Notes: a model not told the origin generated them from the sequence alone. 64,000 bases of DNA from Psychrobacter immobilis (GCF_904846185.1 NZ_CAJGZQ010000003.1:1-64000); one strand, 5' to 3'; shown: positions 37,764-48,715, counted from the first letter of the stretch. Translations and numbers: made by a program.

Positions 37764-38216
37764 CTAGCGCTGCTTATACTGGGTTTTGCAATAAGCACGA
37801 CCGACATCGAAGCCTCGCTTAGCTTGATGTTTGGTCGCGCGATTACTGACACGCTGACGCCATAAGCGAAAAGATGACGGCTTTAGCGTTTGGCGCATCA
37901 GCTTAATCACGCCTGCTTCATTGAGACCATAGCTATGCTCTATCGCCCCAAACGGTGTTCTGTCCTCCCACGCCATTTCTATCACTCGTGAGACTTGCGC
38001 GTCATCTAGCACTTTATCACCCGACTCATTGACTACAGTTGCGATAAGCTCATCTGAACGTGTCTGTCTGTCATTTGATTCAGTACTAATATCAGCATGC
38101 TGATTATTTTTTAGAGCCGCGGTCATATCGGCTTGCATGGTCGCAAGCGATGACTGAACGGTTTGCTGCTTACAAGCCAAACCATCGACTACTAATGCTG
38201 TCAGATTACTTACCAT
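37764..38216 (-). CDS. TIGR03643/DUF2805 family protein
   Basis: A 150-residue protein. The C-terminal 85 residues carry the small conserved domain DAQVSRVIEMAWEDRTPF..., ending in ...KPSSFRLWRQRVSNRATKH, a basic helical unit seen in many Proteobacteria and Bacteroidetes with no known function (it resembles a DNA- or RNA-binding helix-turn-helix). The N-terminal 65 residues are a non-conserved polar extension. An aaaggtaagg stretch lies just before the ATG, 4 bases away. Confidence 0.78.
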   Translation of the reverse strand: MVSNLTALVVDGLACKQQTVQSSLATMQADMTAALKNNQHADISTESNDRQTRSDELIATVVNESGDKVLDDAQVSRVIEMAWEDRTPFGAIEHSYGLNEAGVIKLMRQTLKPSSFRLWRQRVSNRATKHQAKRGFDVGRAYCKTQYKQR

Positions 38217-38363
38217 AAAACCTTACCTTTAAAGATGCTTAACAGATACTTAGCCAACTTCTATTTTACATTAATCTATTTTATATCAATAAGTACGCTT
38301 GACTAAATAATCAGCGTAACTGTCTGTAAATTTATCGATCAGAGCATCATTCTAATACTGGAC

Positions 38364-39254
38364 TTAGCTCATTTGCGCCATACGCCAGTGATGTTCAATA
38401 TGATCGTTAATCACCGTTTGGATAAAATAGTAGCTATGATCGTGACCCGCCTGATAACGCAAGGTTAAGGGCTGATTGGCTTTGTCACAAGCGCGTTGTA
38501 ATTTGGTGGTTTGCAGTTGACCTTCTGCCAAAAAATTATCAGCCGCGCCTTGATCCACCAAGATACTTGCATACTGCTGCCCCGATTTTTCAATCATCTG
38601 CGCAGCATCTGCCTGCGCCCATCGTGATTTATCATCGCCGAAGTATTCTGTATAAGCGGCTTGCCCCCATGCCGACTCACTGGCCGCGCACACAGGCGAT
38701 AAAGCTGAGACACTCACAAACTTGCCTGGAAACTTAAAGCCCAATAGTAATGCTCCGTGACCGCCCATCGAATGCCCTGTCACGCCGATACTGTCAATAG
38801 GAAATTCTGAGCGTAACAAGTCATATAACTCATCAACGATATAGCTTTGCATATTAAAATGCTCTGACCAAGGTGCTTGCGTCGCATCGACATAATAGCT
38901 GGCACCCTGACCGACAAAATAGCGGTCGTCGTTTGGCACATCGCTGTCATCACTACTTCGAGGTGATGTATCAGGGGCGATAAATATCATGCCAAGCTCG
39001 CTGCATTTTTGCTGAAAATGCGCTTTGTGGGTGACATTATCAGCATTGCAAGTGAGACCTGATAAATATAGAATCGCAGGACAACGGCGACCAGCAAGCG
39101 CTTCATCTGGCAGATAAATGCTAAAGGTCATCGGCGTTTTGGTCGATAATGATTGATGGCTATAGTAATGCTGCTCACCATCGAAACAGCGGTTGACGCT
39201 GATCTGCGTGATTTTTGAGTTAGTAGATAGACTGTGTTTATAAGAGTTGTTCAT
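38364..39254 (-). CDS. fghA: S-formylglutathione hydrolase
   Basis: A 296-residue alpha/beta-hydrolase that completes glutathione-dependent formaldehyde oxidation. The nucleophile is in GHSMGGHGAL; the LSGLTCNADN oxyanion segment and the late GHDHSYYFI histidine motif are present. The ATG at 39254 has a better-spaced aagg than the ATG at 39263. No adhC-type dehydrogenase is in the window, so it works with a partner elsewhere. Symbol by family (also called frmB). Confidence 0.93.
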   Translation of the reverse strand: MNNSYKHSLSTNSKITQISVNRCFDGEQHYYSHQSLSTKTPMTFSIYLPDEALAGRRCPAILYLSGLTCNADNVTHKAHFQQKCSELGMIFIAPDTSPRSSDDSDVPNDDRYFVGQGASYYVDATQAPWSEHFNMQSYIVDELYDLLRSEFPIDSIGVTGHSMGGHGALLLGFKFPGKFVSVSALSPVCAASESAWGQAAYTEYFGDDKSRWAQADAAQMIEKSGQQYASILVDQGAADNFLAEGQLQTTKLQRACDKANQPLTLRYQAGHDHSYYFIQTVINDHIEHHWRMAQMS

Positions 39255-39482
39255 AAGCGACATCCTTTTTATCCAAAGTAAAGTACACGATGACTTATAA
39301 AAAGCATTGGTAAAGTAATACTAGTACTTCTCCAAACTCACTTAGTACTCAATCATTATACCATTCGCAAAAACTAGAGTAGTAAGGAAAGCGAGTATCA
39401 ATATTACAGATTATTGAATAAACGAGCTTAATACGGCTCATCGTGATTTTTGGGTTGCGGGTTTTGGATTTACTGTTAGTTG

Positions 39483-40964
39483 TTAATTGGCAGTGATCGC
39501 AGTATTAGCCACTGGCTGAGCAGAAGCACTATCCTCTACGATATTAATGGCGATAGAATCACTGTCATTAATAATGCTGGCGACTGGTGGTCGAGTTTTA
39601 TCAAACAATACTTGTTCGAATGCTGGCAAAGCAGTCTCCATCAGACTACCAATCACCATCTGCGGCTCTGAGGGTTCAAAACCCATCGCACTTTCACGCT
39701 CATTCACACGCAAACGGGCATCTTTAAAGGCAGATTCAAAACTGGTATTGCCACGCAGGCTTTCAGCAAAAAACGCTTGCCCAAAATAGGTCATCTCAGC
39801 AGTATTGGTACAGCCAAACGATGCCTTATCCACCGCTGATGCGGTAATCACCACCGTGGTTGGGGAGGCCAATTCATCGATAAATGAGCCTGAATAGCAA
39901 GCAGATACCACAATCACCCGCCAGCGAATACCTGAAGCGTCTAGCGCCTCCCGTAACCATGCGGCATCTAGATTCTCCATTGCTAATGGTGGATTTGCTA
40001 ATTGAATGATATTTTCGTTGCCGTGTGAAGACAAGGTTAGGAATAACACATCCTCATCGGCATTCATCTGCTGACCAATTTTCTTTAATCCGCGCAGAAT
40101 ACTGGTTTTGGTAGCGATTGGCTCATCAAGCCAACTATAAGTATTGTTGATCAAGGAGAGTGAATGTCCACTGGTGCCAAAACGCACATCGAATAGCTCA
40201 CGCACTTTATTAATCTCAGAGCGAAAAACATCTTGGCCAGAGAATCCTGCCACACCCATAAAATACCAGTCGGTCTTGCCTGAAGTACTGGGATCGATAC
40301 TATTTAATGCTTGCTGTAACAAACGAGGTTGCTCATATAATGCTGCTTCTGCTAAAACAGGCTCTACAGGAATCTGCTTAAATATAGGCTGGTCCGCGAC
40401 ATTACGCTGCCAAATCGTCAACAGTGCGACTGCACCTACCAATACAATGACCCGCTCCCACCACGGTATGCGTAGACGACGAGAAAAAATCCATAATAAC
40501 GCCAAGGTCTGCCATAAAAACAGCACCAAAAACAGTATGGGTAAAAGTGAATAGCTCCAATCTGGCAACCAACCATAACTGCCCAAAAACTGCACCAAAC
40601 TTTGTAATAATGCAGATAAGGTATCAGCCACTAACCACAATACCACGGGCACAAACACCAACGTTTGATTGCCAGAACGCCGTGCCAAAATGATGCCGCC
40701 CAATAAAATTATCATCGGCCAAATCAAGTAGCTGACCAACCCTTGCTCATTAAAGATACTGCCATTTTCCGCGGCTAACCAAGAAAACAGTACATTACTA
40801 CCGAGTGCCAATAGTGCAAATACGGCAAACTGGATAAAGGTAGGTTTTACCCAAGAAAACGCGCGCGTCGACCCTACTAGCATCCACAAGGTTGCAATAA
40901 TATTGGCAGCGAAATTGAGCGAAAAACGCTGAAGCGATACGGTTTTTAACGACGCAAGTGACAA
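39483..40964 (-). CDS. membrane-anchored C13 (legumain/caspase-like) peptidase
   Basis: A 493-residue protein. Residues 1-185 hold about five hydrophobic helices; the rest is a soluble C13-type protease domain. The catalytic pair is His314 in LTLSSHGNENI and Cys356 in VVSACYSGSF, the classic spacing of clan CD proteases (legumain, gingipain, caspase). The strand TDWYFMGVAGFSGQDVF opens the domain. A polar C-terminal tail (about 455-493) follows. Substrate, cleavage site and orientation in the membrane are unknown. It stands alone between fghA and htpG. Confidence 0.82.
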   Translation of the reverse strand: MSLASLKTVSLQRFSLNFAANIIATLWMLVGSTRAFSWVKPTFIQFAVFALLALGSNVLFSWLAAENGSIFNEQGLVSYLIWPMIILLGGIILARRSGNQTLVFVPVVLWLVADTLSALLQSLVQFLGSYGWLPDWSYSLLPILFLVLFLWQTLALLWIFSRRLRIPWWERVIVLVGAVALLTIWQRNVADQPIFKQIPVEPVLAEAALYEQPRLLQQALNSIDPSTSGKTDWYFMGVAGFSGQDVFRSEINKVRELFDVRFGTSGHSLSLINNTYSWLDEPIATKTSILRGLKKIGQQMNADEDVLFLTLSSHGNENIIQLANPPLAMENLDAAWLREALDASGIRWRVIVVSACYSGSFIDELASPTTVVITASAVDKASFGCTNTAEMTYFGQAFFAESLRGNTSFESAFKDARLRVNERESAMGFEPSEPQMVIGSLMETALPAFEQVLFDKTRPPVASIINDSDSIAINIVEDSASAQPVANTAITAN

Positions 40965-41244
40965 AGACTTAGACCTCTAGCCAGTCGAGAAAAGAAAGTG
41001 AGTTGATGATGATTTTTGGTGTGGCAGCTACCTACGAAATGTCATTAATTCACATTTTTTATATAGCATATGGACATCAAGATTACATGCAATTCACAAT
41101 GAGATGATTTTAAGAGACGAATAGCAAAGACTAAAAATATGACTAAACAGTTTAGCTCGCTAATATAACGCGATTGTAACGGATTGTCGGTCAAGAGGAT
41201 AAGGCTGATTTGTAAAATGCGCTTAAATTTGGCTAAGAACATAT

Positions 41245-41280
41245 AAAAAAGGAGGTCTTGAATCCAAGACCTCCTTTTTT
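41245..41280 (-). terminator. htpG terminator
   Basis: Perfect 16-bp arms, aaaaaaggaggtcttg and its complement, with a 4-base loop (aatc). It lies 31 bp past the htpG stop. Confidence 0.88.
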
Positions 41281-41310
41281 CTCAATCATGACTGTATCAA
41301 AGACTCACTA

Positions 41311-43341
41311 CTATCTCATCAAAAGCTCATTCACACGTCTTAAATAAGCGGCTGGATCATCTAATTGACCGCCATCTGCTAGTAAGGCTTGGTCAAAAAT
41401 TACTTGCGCCAATTTATCAAAATCGACGTCAGATTGCTCGCTACTTTCAAGCTTTTTAATCAATGGATGATCAGGGTTGACCTCTAATGTCGGCTTGCTT
41501 TCTGGCACATCTTGACCCATTTGTTTAAGCATCTGAATCATTTGTGGTGATAGCTCACCTTCACCAACGACCAAGCAGGCAGGACTATCAACCAAACGCG
41601 TCGATACTTTAACGTCTTTGGCACGTTCGCCTAACGCTGCTTTAAGTTTATCGACAACAGGCTTCATGGTTTCTTGCGCTTTTTCAGCTTCCGCTTTTTC
41701 GGCTTCGTCTTGCAAGTCGCCCAAATCAACGGCACCTTTCGCGATGTTTTGTAGCGGTGTCTCATCAAATGAGGTCAAGAAGTTCATTGCCCATTCATCG
41801 ACACGGCTGGTCATCAAAATAACTTCGATACCTTTCTTTTTAAACAGCTCAAGTTGTGGGCTATTTTTAGCAGCTGCTAGATTGTCAGCCGTTAGATAAT
41901 AGATGGCTTTTTGACCCTCCTTCATACGCGCTTTATAGTCTTCAAAGCTGGTCGTCACACTATCCTGAGTACTGGTCGCATAACGTAGCAATTTGGCAAT
42001 ACGTTCTTGATTGCCCATGTCTTCGCCAACGCCTTCTTTGATAACATCACCAAATTCAGCGTAGAACTGCGCGAATTTTTCTTGCTTATCACTGTCTTCA
42101 CTGTTGGCTAGACTGGCCAGCAACGTCAAAATACGACGCGCGTTACCATCACGGATTGATTTTACATCACGCGACTCTTGTAATAGCTCGCGGCTGACGT
42201 TCAATGGCAAGTCGGCTGAATCAATGACCCCTTTCACGAAACGCAGGTACATTGGCAATAATTGCTCAGCTTCATCCATAATAAAGACGCGCTTCACGTA
42301 TAGCTTTAGTCCATGCTGCTGGTCACGAGTATATAAATCGACAGGGGCTTTTTTTGGAATATATAGCAGCTGAGTATACTGCACACGGCCTTCAACACGA
42401 TTGTGCGTCCATGCTAGTGGCGCGTCCATGTCATAGGTAATATTTTTATAAAAATCGACATACTCATCATCTTCAATCTCAGAGGCTGAACGTGTCCATA
42501 GCGCGCTGGCTTTATTGATAGTTTCCCATTCGTCCGTTAAGACCATTTGACCATTGGCAGGCGTGTCGCTTCCTTCTTCAACCTCGTCTTCTTGCCAGAT
42601 TTCTTTACGCATCTGAATCGGTAAGCTGATATGGTCTGAGTATTTATTAACCAACTGCTTAATTTTGCCACGGTCTAAATAGCTGTCTTCACCCTCAGAA
42701 TATTGCTCTTTTAAATGCAAAGTAATGGCAGTGCCACGAGTTTCTTTAGTGATAGGCTCAACGGTAAAGCTACCCGTACCATCTGATACCCAGCGCACGC
42801 CCTTATCCGCAGGCTCGCCCGCTTTACGTGTTTCAACGCTAATCGTATCGGCAACGATAAAACCTGAATAGAAGCCAACCCCAAACTGTCCGATTAATTG
42901 ACCATCTTGCTTTTGTGATTCAGACAGCTTGTCTAAAAATGCTTTAGTACCGGACTTGGCAATCGTACCCAAGTTTTCGATGGCATCAGCTTCGTTCATG
43001 CCGATACCATTATCGGTAAAGGTGATGGTTTTGGCATCTTCATCGACAGCAATGCGAATGCGCAGCTCGCCATCGTCTTCATAAAGACTGTCATCATTGG
43101 TCGCTTCAAAGCGCAATTTATCACAGGCATCAGAGGCGTTTGAAACCAGCTCACGCACAAAGATATCAGAATTAGAATAAAGCGAATGGGTCACTAGATG
43201 TAGCAGTTGCGCTACTTCCGCCTCAAAGGTATGTTTTTTTAATTCAGGGGTGCTTTCATTAGCGGCACCGCCATTAGCAGTGTCTTTATTAACATTAATA
43301 TCATCAACATTTTTATTATCTGCTGGGGTCTGTTCACTCAT
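41311..43341 (-). CDS. htpG: chaperone HtpG (Hsp90)
   Basis: A 676-residue Hsp90. The N-terminal ATPase has [17 protein letters not shown], the [19 protein letters not shown]ergerat motifs and [15 protein letters not shown]; the middle domain has [19 protein letters not shown]; the C-terminal part ends in [11 protein letters not shown]. The first 35 residues (Asp/Asn/Thr-rich) are an extension before the usual start of the fold. Cytosolic, heat-inducible in relatives. Confidence 0.97.
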   Translation of the reverse strand: MSEQTPADNKNVDDINVNKDTANGGAANESTPELKKHTFEAEVAQLLHLVTHSLYSNSDIFVRELVSNASDACDKLRFEATNDDSLYEDDGELRIRIAVDEDAKTITFTDNGIGMNEADAIENLGTIAKSGTKAFLDKLSESQKQDGQLIGQFGVGFYSGFIVADTISVETRKAGEPADKGVRWVSDGTGSFTVEPITKETRGTAITLHLKEQYSEGEDSYLDRGKIKQLVNKYSDHISLPIQMRKEIWQEDEVEEGSDTPANGQMVLTDEWETINKASALWTRSASEIEDDEYVDFYKNITYDMDAPLAWTHNRVEGRVQYTQLLYIPKKAPVDLYTRDQQHGLKLYVKRVFIMDEAEQLLPMYLRFVKGVIDSADLPLNVSRELLQESRDVKSIRDGNARRILTLLASLANSEDSDKQEKFAQFYAEFGDVIKEGVGEDMGNQERIAKLLRYATSTQDSVTTSFEDYKARMKEGQKAIYYLTADNLAAAKNSPQLELFKKKGIEVILMTSRVDEWAMNFLTSFDETPLQNIAKGAVDLGDLQDEAEKAEAEKAQETMKPVVDKLKAALGERAKDVKVSTRLVDSPACLVVGEGELSPQMIQMLKQMGQDVPESKPTLEVNPDHPLIKKLESSEQSDVDFDKLAQVIFDQALLADGGQLDDPAAYLRRVNELLMR

Positions 43342-43503
43342 AAAAAACTCCTTTAATTTATGTCAAAAACGTATCATAAAATAGCAAGCATTCGATTGTC
43401 TTTACTCAGGTACAAATTAAGCAGTTCAATTTCGAATATCGCTAAGCTGTTTATACTAATAGGGGCACAGCAGAATATTTCAAGCTAAAAAGTACAATTC
43501 AAC

Positions 43504-43535
43504 AAAAACACCGCCCTAGTTTCCTAAGGCGGTGT
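43504..43535 (-). terminator. catalase terminator
   Basis: On the minus strand, acaccgccttag / ctagggcggtgt (one G-T pair) around gaaa, followed by T5. It lies about 65 bp past the stop. Confidence 0.85.
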
Positions 43536-43598
43536 CGTTATATCGATAATAGGTTTAGCAAATAGATTTAGTAATACGTTTTCAGATAAACCTATCAA

Positions 43599-45131
43599 CT
43601 ATAAGCAGCTTGGCAAATGCAGCGCTGGATCTGACTCACGAGCATTCATAGCATCTTCAACCGTTAAGCCTAGTGCTTTGGCAACGCCTGCGCCATAAGC
43701 AGCATCACACCAGTTACAGTTGCGAATGTGGCGATACTGAATAAAGTCCGGCACACCAGCCATATTATTTGCTGTGTTTTCAAATAGCACTTGTTGTTGC
43801 TCAGCACTCATCAAATTAAACAATGCGCGAGGTTGGCTAAAATAATCGCTATCATCTTCACGGAAATCATAATGCGCCGCATAGCCGTCAATTTTTAATG
43901 GTGGCTCAGCATAATCAGGTTGCTCTTGCCACTGGCTAAAGCTGTTTGGCTCATAATGCGGGCGACTGCCATAGTTATCATCGACACGGCCTTGACCATC
44001 ACGATGATTGCTCATCACAGGGCAACGCGGCTTATTGACAGGAATCTGTTGATGATTGACACCGACACGATAACGCTGAGCATCGGCATAGTTAACCAAG
44101 CGGTTTTGTAGCATTTTATCCGGTGAAACGCTGATACCCGGTACTAAATTACTTGGGGCAAATGCAGCTTGTTCCACATCGACAAAGTAGTTGTCAGAGT
44201 TTTTATTTAATTCAAACTCACCCACTTCAATCAGTGGATAATCACCTTTTGGCCATACCTTGGTCAAGTCAAACGGATGATAAGGAACGATATCCGCCTC
44301 AGCTTCTGGCATGATTTGCACATACATTTTCCATTTTGGGAAATCGCCATTTTCGATGGCATCGTACAAGTCTTTTTGATGACTCTCACGATCAGAACCA
44401 ACCACCTCTGCCGCTTCTGCATCGGTCAAGTTCTTAATGCCTTGTTGCGTGCGGAAATGGAATTTTACCCAAAAACGTTCTTTGGCTTCGTTCCAAAAAC
44501 TATATGTGTGCGAGCCAAAACCATGCATATTTCTGTACGAGGCTGGCAGACCGCGATCACTCATAACGATAGTAACTTGATGTAAGGCTTCAGGTAATAA
44601 AGTCCAAAAGTCCCAGTTGTTGGTCGCCGAACGCATATTGGTACGTGGATCACGTTTGACGGCTTTATTCAAGTCTGGGAATTTGCGCGGATCACGTAAG
44701 AAGAACACAGGTGTATTATTTCCCACCATATCCCAGTTACCTTCTTCGGTGTAGAATTTCAAAGCAAAACCGCGAATGTCGCGCTCGGCATCAGCCGCGC
44801 CGCGCTCACCTGCGACGGTACTAAAGCGCGCAAACATCTCTGTCTGCTTACCCACTTCGCTAAAAATATCCGCACGGGTATAATTAGTGATGTCATTGGT
44901 CACGGTAAAAGTACCAAATGCGCCAGAACCTTTGGCGTGCATACGGCGCTCTGGAATCACTTCACGGACGAAATTTCCTAACTTTTCATTGAGCCAAACA
45001 TCTTGCGCCAATAATGGACCGCGTTTGCCGGCGGTCATGCTGTTTTGATTGTCTGCCACTGGTGCACCATTGCCCATGGTCAATTGGGTCGGTGCATAAG
45101 GACATTTTTTATCGCTCATATCGTTGCTCAT
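43599..45131 (-). CDS. catalase (haem, small-subunit clade)
   Basis: A 510-residue catalase. Distal His and neighbours appear in [15 protein letters not shown]; the Asn motif in [33 protein letters not shown] is the catalase signature; the proximal-tyrosine region is [14 protein letters not shown]. The start is the ATG at 45131 ([14 protein letters not shown]): the aggag upstream is 7 bases away from it, but only one base from the ATG at 45137. An open frame to 45170 was not used. It degrades H2O2 in the cytoplasm. A Cys pair near the C-terminus ([10 protein letters not shown]) is typical. Confidence 0.95.
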   Translation of the reverse strand: MSNDMSDKKCPYAPTQLTMGNGAPVADNQNSMTAGKRGPLLAQDVWLNEKLGNFVREVIPERRMHAKGSGAFGTFTVTNDITNYTRADIFSEVGKQTEMFARFSTVAGERGAADAERDIRGFALKFYTEEGNWDMVGNNTPVFFLRDPRKFPDLNKAVKRDPRTNMRSATNNWDFWTLLPEALHQVTIVMSDRGLPASYRNMHGFGSHTYSFWNEAKERFWVKFHFRTQQGIKNLTDAEAAEVVGSDRESHQKDLYDAIENGDFPKWKMYVQIMPEAEADIVPYHPFDLTKVWPKGDYPLIEVGEFELNKNSDNYFVDVEQAAFAPSNLVPGISVSPDKMLQNRLVNYADAQRYRVGVNHQQIPVNKPRCPVMSNHRDGQGRVDDNYGSRPHYEPNSFSQWQEQPDYAEPPLKIDGYAAHYDFREDDSDYFSQPRALFNLMSAEQQQVLFENTANNMAGVPDFIQYRHIRNCNWCDAAYGAGVAKALGLTVEDAMNARESDPALHLPSCL

Positions 45132-45518
45132 AGTCATACTCCTGTGAATAGCAAATGGATTAAAGTACAAAACCTATTCTGAATACGCTTCTATTAATAG
45201 TTCCAGAATAGTTGTCAGCTTGTTCGAAAAACGGTTTGTTTTTTTCATAGTAATGTCTAATGACAGTCATGTTCTGTGGTTAGATACTATTACAACCCAT
45301 TACCATTGATTTGTATAATTAATTAATTACATGCTTTCGTTTTGTTTTTCAGAACCACTTAACTTGTTTTTACTCATCCAAATACTTTACTCCTTAGGAT
45401 GGTTGTTATTAACAATGATAAATATTAACAGTGCAAGCACTCTCTATCAGTCTTGCTATCACTTTTTTAAAGCGAATCGACCATATTAAATAGAGCTTAA
45501 TTAAATACCACCGAGCAA
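45132..45518. other. intergenic region upstream of the catalase gene
   Basis: About 390 bp, AT-rich, holding the catalase promoter and leader. Repeated atag/ctat-like half-sites near 45190-45215 recall OxyR sites, but I could not match the consensus with confidence. No ORF. Confidence 0.4.
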
Positions 45519-46337
45519 TTAACGCGGCATCGGACGAATGGTCAAAATTTGCTCACTACGACCAAAAGGGCCATGAACGTCATGCAACACAGCGCTCGTT
45601 AAACCAATGCCATCATTGCCATACTGCTGCACCGCTTCGATGCCAAGCCAGCGACCTTGCGGCGCGCGGTGCATATGAATTTGCAAATCCGTATTGGGAA
45701 ACATCCATTCTAATTCTGACAAGCCAAGCCCAAGCCGAGGCACAACGCCATTGGCCGTATCGACCATGCCCAATAGATGCACCAAGTCATCAGTCGGCTT
45801 GCCCTCGATCATTTCCACATCATTAGTAATCCAGACCATACCGCGTCCTGGGCGACGCTGTGTATCATCAGCGACCAAACGCACACTTTCAATAAACCCG
45901 CCCGGCCAGCCTTTCATGTCTTCCCAAATGGGCAACTCTTCGGGCTTATGTGCCGCTTTTTGGTCTTCAATGCCTGCAATCTCGCTGGTATCTTGGGTCA
46001 TTAGACGCCATGCCCGCGCAATAATCGCATCACGACCGCGACTGCTCATGACTGATTCAATCAGCTCAATGGTCTTGCCCGGACGAATACAACGCGTGGT
46101 AATGGTAAAGTCATCCAGTGGAATCAATCCTAAAATATCTAGACTGATACGAGCGATACGCATGTTTTCTTGCGGCGCATAACCGTTGAGCTCAGCCGTG
46201 AGCAATCCTGTCGCTGGTGCCATATGCTGTTCATGCTCATTCCAAGCACCTTGGGCATGTTTGGTTGGCTGATAATGTGCGACGTTGACGCCGTCTTCTC
46301 GCTGTTCGCGTTTGATAAAGTTATAATAAGCTGACAT
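45519..46337 (-). CDS. acyl-CoA thioesterase-family protein
   Basis: A 272-residue protein of the double hot-dog thioesterase type (4HBT_3-like). The N-terminal hot-dog half begins MAPATGLLTAELNGYA and contains RISLDILGLIPL; the C-terminal half contains LIHLLGMVDTANG-like LVHLLGMVDTANGVVPRLG and DLQIHMHRAPQGRWLGIE. Substrate unknown; it probably hydrolyses acyl-CoAs. It shares a strand with the small gene at 46352 (14 bp gap), so likely an operon. Confidence 0.85.
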   Translation of the reverse strand: MSAYYNFIKREQREDGVNVAHYQPTKHAQGAWNEHEQHMAPATGLLTAELNGYAPQENMRIARISLDILGLIPLDDFTITTRCIRPGKTIELIESVMSSRGRDAIIARAWRLMTQDTSEIAGIEDQKAAHKPEELPIWEDMKGWPGGFIESVRLVADDTQRRPGRGMVWITNDVEMIEGKPTDDLVHLLGMVDTANGVVPRLGLGLSELEWMFPNTDLQIHMHRAPQGRWLGIEAVQQYGNDGIGLTSAVLHDVHGPFGRSEQILTIRPMPR

Positions 46338-46351
46338 GACTGTCCTATGAT

Positions 46352-46597
46352 TTATTTGATAAGCTCTTGTTGTTTTAGTTTAAGAACCTGTCGACTCTTA
46401 ATGACAAAAAATAATGCAACGACCATCGCGGCAATTAATACACCATAAAAAACACTCTTTTCTCGCATAAAATGCAGAATATTACTACCTAACACGAATC
46501 CCACCACCACGATGACAAACAAATTCACTTTCAATTGTTTGTTAACCTCACCGAGAGTGGCTTCTGCCAATACAAATCCTTTTTTTTGCTTTTTCAT
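46352..46597 (-). CDS. small membrane protein of unknown function
   Basis: An 81-residue protein with a basic, polar N-terminus (MKKQKKGFVLAEATLGEVNK), two hydrophobic segments (about 25-42 and 50-67) and a basic C-terminus. It lies 14 bp before the thioesterase gene on the same strand. The 14-bp repeats just upstream place two aggtaa motifs near the start, the nearer one 7 bases before the ATG. Confidence 0.65.
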   Translation of the reverse strand: MKKQKKGFVLAEATLGEVNKQLKVNLFVIVVVGFVLGSNILHFMREKSVFYGVLIAAMVVALFFVIKSRQVLKLKQQELIK

Positions 46598-46601
46598 TTT
46601 G

Positions 46602-46629
46602 CGTTACCTACTATACGTTACCTATTAGA
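46602..46629. repeat. 2 x 14-bp tandem repeat at a ribosome site
   Basis: cgttacctactata followed by cgttacctattaga. On the minus strand each unit contains aggtaa, a Shine-Dalgarno-like sequence, immediately upstream of the 46597 start. Confidence 0.75.
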
Positions 46630-46649
46630 TGTCTTGTACAAAGCCTTAT

Positions 46650-47606
46650 CTACTTACCCACTTGGGTGACTGGGATACGCAAGGCTTTAGGCAGACTGAA
46701 AGTGACATTTTCTTCGATCCCTGATAGCTCACTCGGTAAATCACCACCCCAATCTTGCAGCTGCTGTAGCACTTCTTGAATCAGTACTTCGGGTGCTGAT
46801 GCGCCAGCGGTGACGCCTATACTCTGCACACCATCCAACCAGCTTTTATCCATCTCACTGGCATTGTCGATTAAATACGCACGGCAACTCATCCGCTCAG
46901 CCAGCTCACGCAGACGATTAGAGTTTGATGAATTGGGCGAGCCAACCACCAAGACCACCTCACAGCGACTGGCTAAGTCTTTTACCGCATCTTGGCGGTT
47001 TTGCGTGGCATAACAGATATCGTCTTTGCGCGGACCTTGAATACTAGGGAATTTTTCACGCAGTGCATCGATAACGCGCGCTGTGTCATCCATAGATAAG
47101 GTCGTTTGGGTAACAAATGCCAAACGTTCGGCATTTTTTACGCTCAATGCTGCCACGTCAGCTTCGTTTTCAACCAAATGAATGTGACCGCCGTGGCGAC
47201 GGTTAAAGCGCCCCATCGTGCCTTCCACTTCAGGATGTCCAGCATGCCCAATCAATACCGCATCCATACCCTCTTGCGCAAATTTAGCGACTTCGATATG
47301 TACCTTAGTGACCAGCGGACAAGTGGCATCAAATACCGTCAAATCACGGCGCTCAGCCTCATCTTCAACAGCTTTTGATACGCCATGAGCAGAAAAAATA
47401 ACGATAGAGCCATCTGGCACTTCATGAAGTTCTTCCACAAAGACCGCACCGCGATTGGCCAAATCAGAGACGACAAATTTATTATGTACCACCTCGTGAC
47501 GGACATAAATAGGCGGTTCAAAACGTGTCAATGCTTCGTTCACAATCGCAATCGCGCGATCCACACCAGCACAAAATCCACGTGGATTGGCAAGATAAAT
47601 TTGCAT
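46650..47606 (-). CDS. ispH: 4-hydroxy-3-methylbut-2-enyl diphosphate reductase
   Basis: A 318-residue IspH (LytB), the last step of the MEP isoprenoid pathway. The start is [14 protein letters not shown] at 47606; the frame is open 5 codons further. The three [4Fe-4S] cysteines are in [21 protein letters not shown] and the segment near [11 protein letters not shown]; the [10 protein letters not shown] loop and ASAPEVL are present. It supplies IPP/DMAPP for the ubiquinone and undecaprenyl pathways represented elsewhere in the window. Confidence 0.96.
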   Translation of the reverse strand: MQIYLANPRGFCAGVDRAIAIVNEALTRFEPPIYVRHEVVHNKFVVSDLANRGAVFVEELHEVPDGSIVIFSAHGVSKAVEDEAERRDLTVFDATCPLVTKVHIEVAKFAQEGMDAVLIGHAGHPEVEGTMGRFNRRHGGHIHLVENEADVAALSVKNAERLAFVTQTTLSMDDTARVIDALREKFPSIQGPRKDDICYATQNRQDAVKDLASRCEVVLVVGSPNSSNSNRLRELAERMSCRAYLIDNASEMDKSWLDGVQSIGVTAGASAPEVLIQEVLQQLQDWGGDLPSELSGIEENVTFSLPKALRIPVTQVGK

Positions 47607-48088
47607 AAGAGAGCCTATCATTAGATAATTTATTATTAAAGCTTAAATACACGACATTACTGTCAAAAGCTTTAACTCAAAAATTGGGATGAATTCATTA
47701 CGCTACTTTAGCATAATTTACTTTTATTGCCTTTGAAAATAGCACGGTACTAGAGGCTGTTTTAACTAGAAGCACCCACATATTCATACGTTCAAAGTAT
47801 TTCTCCATAGTGGCAGCGTTAACTGCACTTAATGCACCAAAAATGTGATTTATACTAAGTCGCCCTATGCCATCTTTACGCCGCTTCGATGATAACGACT
47901 GGTCAAAGGCGGCTTTAATTAAAATAAAAGCCACAAAAGCAGTTTATAATAGTGCATCGATGACAATGTCTATCGCCATACATGATGGCGATTTTTCTTT
48001 TTACCAGTTTTGAATTGTTTACTAAAACAGCTTTGGCTCTTTTACTCGCACAGATTTGACTAGCACACACTCCATTAGGACACATTGT
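47607..48088. other. divergent intergenic region, ispH / gmk
   Basis: About 480 bp. It holds the ispH promoter, a tataat at 47945-47950 on the plus strand, and a terminator-like hairpin before gmk (listed separately). A 78-codon minus-strand ORF (47698-47934, GTG start, no ribosome site) was not accepted. It is also the point where gene direction changes from mostly minus to mostly plus. Confidence 0.5.
47973..48001 (+). terminator. terminator-like hairpin in the gmk leader
   Basis: Arms tcgccat / atggcga with a 5-base loop followed by T5 C T4. It reads only on the plus strand, 22 bp after the tataat at 47945 and about 90 bp before gmk, with no gene upstream to terminate. It could attenuate gmk or end a short RNA. 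Confidence 0.55.
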
Positions 48089-48715
48089 ATGACAGGTTCA
48101 TTATTTATTATTACTGCCGCCTCAGGTACGGGCAAAACCTCACTGGTAAAGCAGCTACTTGCCACGACTAACGACTTAACCGTCAGCGTATCACACACCA
48201 CGCGCACGCCGCGTCCCGGCGAAATTGATGGTCATCATTATCATTTTACCGATGTCGAAAAGTTTGTGACTGCTATCGGTGAAAACAAGTTTTTAGAACA
48301 TGCTGAGGTCTTTGGTAATTACTATGGCACCTCGGAGCAAAGCGTGCGGACGCAGTTAGAAGCAGGCGTCGATGTTATTTTAGAGATTGATTGGCAGGGC
48401 GCACTACAAGTCAAAAAAATCTTTACTGACGCCATTATGATTTTTATTTTACCGCCAAGTATTGCCACTTTACGTCAGCGTCTATCGACGCGTGGGCAAG
48501 ATACTATGGAGGTAATAGAGCAACGTCTGGCTGGCGCAGTGACTGAGATGGCGCAATATGTCCATTTTGATTTTGTGATTATTAATGACAATTTTGAGGT
48601 CGCTTTGACTGAGCTAAAAGCCATTATCGTGGCGGACAGGCAGACGCTTAAGCGTCAACAGCAGCGGTATCATCGCACCATCAGCAATTTACTTAGTAAT
48701 AAAGTAGAAGAGTAA
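48089..48715 (+). CDS. gmk: guanylate kinase
   Basis: A 208-residue Gmk that phosphorylates GMP. P-loop [15 protein letters not shown]-binding [18 protein letters not shown], the [12 protein letters not shown] motif and the [20 protein letters not shown] lid are present. The start is the ATG at 48089 ([10 protein letters not shown]); the open frame from 48056 adds 11 non-family residues. Followed by rpoZ after about 200 bp carrying its own promoter. Confidence 0.95.
   Translation: MTGSLFIITAASGTGKTSLVKQLLATTNDLTVSVSHTTRTPRPGEIDGHHYHFTDVEKFVTAIGENKFLEHAEVFGNYYGTSEQSVRTQLEAGVDVILEIDWQGALQVKKIFTDAIMIFILPPSIATLRQRLSTRGQDTMEVIEQRLAGAVTEMAQYVHFDFVIINDNFEVALTELKAIIVADRQTLKRQQQRYHRTISNLLSNKVEE

Noticed and set aside
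41045..41242. 65-codon minus-strand ORF after the C13 gene
   Set aside because: AT-rich, no ribosome site, no pattern beyond chance.
45180..45220. OxyR site before the catalase gene
   Set aside because: Half-site-like atag/ctat elements exist but the spacing does not match the tetranucleotide consensus well enough.
47698..47934. 78-codon minus-strand ORF upstream of gmk
   Set aside because: GTG start without ribosome site; briefly resembled a transposase remnant but no convincing motif.
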